Positions 6,175 to 6,396 of a stretch of DNA of 6,396 nt are shown one piece after another. Under the pieces are notes generated by a model. It saw only the letters and a program-made list of their open reading frames with translations. It did not search any database and was not told where the DNA came from. Location of the stretch: assembly GCA_937926325.1 (NCBI GenBank), contig CALAZQ010000517.1, positions 1-6,396 of the forward strand, in the 5' to 3' direction. How positions within the stretch are numbered: position 1 is the stretch's first letter; each line of letters opens with the position of its first letter. A program made the translations under genes and the position numbers. This DNA is from an uncultured Planctomycetaceae bacterium (lineage in GTDB: Bacteria > Planctomycetota > Planctomycetia > Pirellulales > UBA1268).

Positions 6175-6396
6175 GCGAAAAGTGCTTGGTCCGACAATGT
6201 CGTCCACATGATGGCACGCAGGGCCATTCTCCGGCTCCGAACCGACGGGCCTCAGAAGATCCCTTCTGTTCAGTCGAATGTGGCATGTTCCTGTAGTTGT
6301 CAGCGTGCCCGCGGCGAGCTGCACCGCAGTGGGAGTGTTGTCGGCAGGCGGTCACGGCGCTTGCCGTCGGGAATATCGGCAAGCAGCGGGACGCGA
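6175..6396. other. Non-coding stretch after the aldolase
   Basis: No convincing gene is seen in these 222 bases on either strand. They hold a 6-bp hairpin, CAGAAG (6253-6258) with CTTCTG (6263-6268) around a 4-base loop; it is followed by only TT, so it is at best a weak terminator for the aldolase. There is also a distant relative of the operator motif (6278-6289) and an 8-bp inverted repeat near the right edge (6359-6384). A further transcription unit probably begins beyond the window. Confidence 0.5.
6359..6384. repeat. 8-bp perfect inverted repeat
   Basis: GCTTGCCG (6359-6366) and CGGCAAGC (6377-6384) are perfect inverted copies around a 10-base centre. There is no T-run after either arm, so a terminator reading is weak. 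It could be an operator of the next gene outside the window or chance. Confidence 0.35.

Noticed and set aside
6189..6200. Small palindrome CGACAATGTCG after the aldolase
   Set aside because: The arms are 5 bases, with no related copy and no positional logic. It is likely chance.
6253..6268. Hairpin CAGAAG/CTTCTG as a strong terminator of the aldolase
   Set aside because: The stem is only 6 bp with moderate GC and is followed by TTCAG rather than a T-run, so only a weak role is possible.
5317..6324. Long minus-strand open frame of 335 codons antisense to the aldolase
   Set aside because: It lies opposite a gene with clear HpcH/HpaI active-site motifs and its own ribosome site. Its product shows no family features and is rich in His, Arg and Asp as expected for an antisense shadow.

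Overview
The window holds a compact, apparently complete catabolic locus built around a TRAP (tripartite ATP-independent periplasmic) transporter. It is moderately GC-rich, densely packed bacterial DNA with no sign of phage, insertion sequences, CRISPR arrays or RNA genes. A TRAP transporter, an FCD-type GntR regulator, an HpcH/HpaI aldolase and uroporphyrinogen-decarboxylase-like (URO-D) proteins outside heme synthesis are often seen together in environmental bacteria such as Planctomycetota and neighbouring uncultured phyla. That assignment is an inference from gene content, not something the sequence proves.

Layout from right to left on the minus strand: a GntR/FCD regulator (4471-5181), then dctQ (3931-4440), dctM (2651-3934), dctP (1677-2654), a full-length URO-D-like gene (449-1567) and the 5' stub of a second URO-D-like gene (207-452). 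The dctQ/dctM, dctM/dctP and URO-D/URO-D stub junctions are 4-base stop/start overlaps (GTGA, ATGA, ATGA), so these genes look co-transcribed and translationally coupled. The stub loses URO-D similarity near position 225 and is followed by a hairpin with a T-run (128-156), a plausible end of the operon. Beyond it an unidentified minus-strand gene begins at 96 and leaves the window.

On the plus strand, divergent from the regulator, lies one HpcH/HpaI-type aldolase (5398-6174). The intergenic region (5182-5397) carries two near-identical copies of a 15-base element, TGACATRCCAAAYAT, one on each strand. Each copy lies across the -35 region and spacer of a candidate promoter, with the same 16-base spacing to a -10-like hexamer. 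This is the arrangement expected if the GntR regulator represses both arms of the locus through matched operators.

Proposed working model (inference): DctPQM imports an organic or sugar acid, using the ion gradient, after capture by a lipid-anchored DctP. The aldolase cleaves a 2-keto-3-deoxy acid intermediate to pyruvate (or a related 2-oxo acid) plus an aldehyde. The URO-D-like enzyme performs an unknown C1 or decarboxylation-type step. The regulator senses a pathway acid. The true substrate cannot be read from the sequence.
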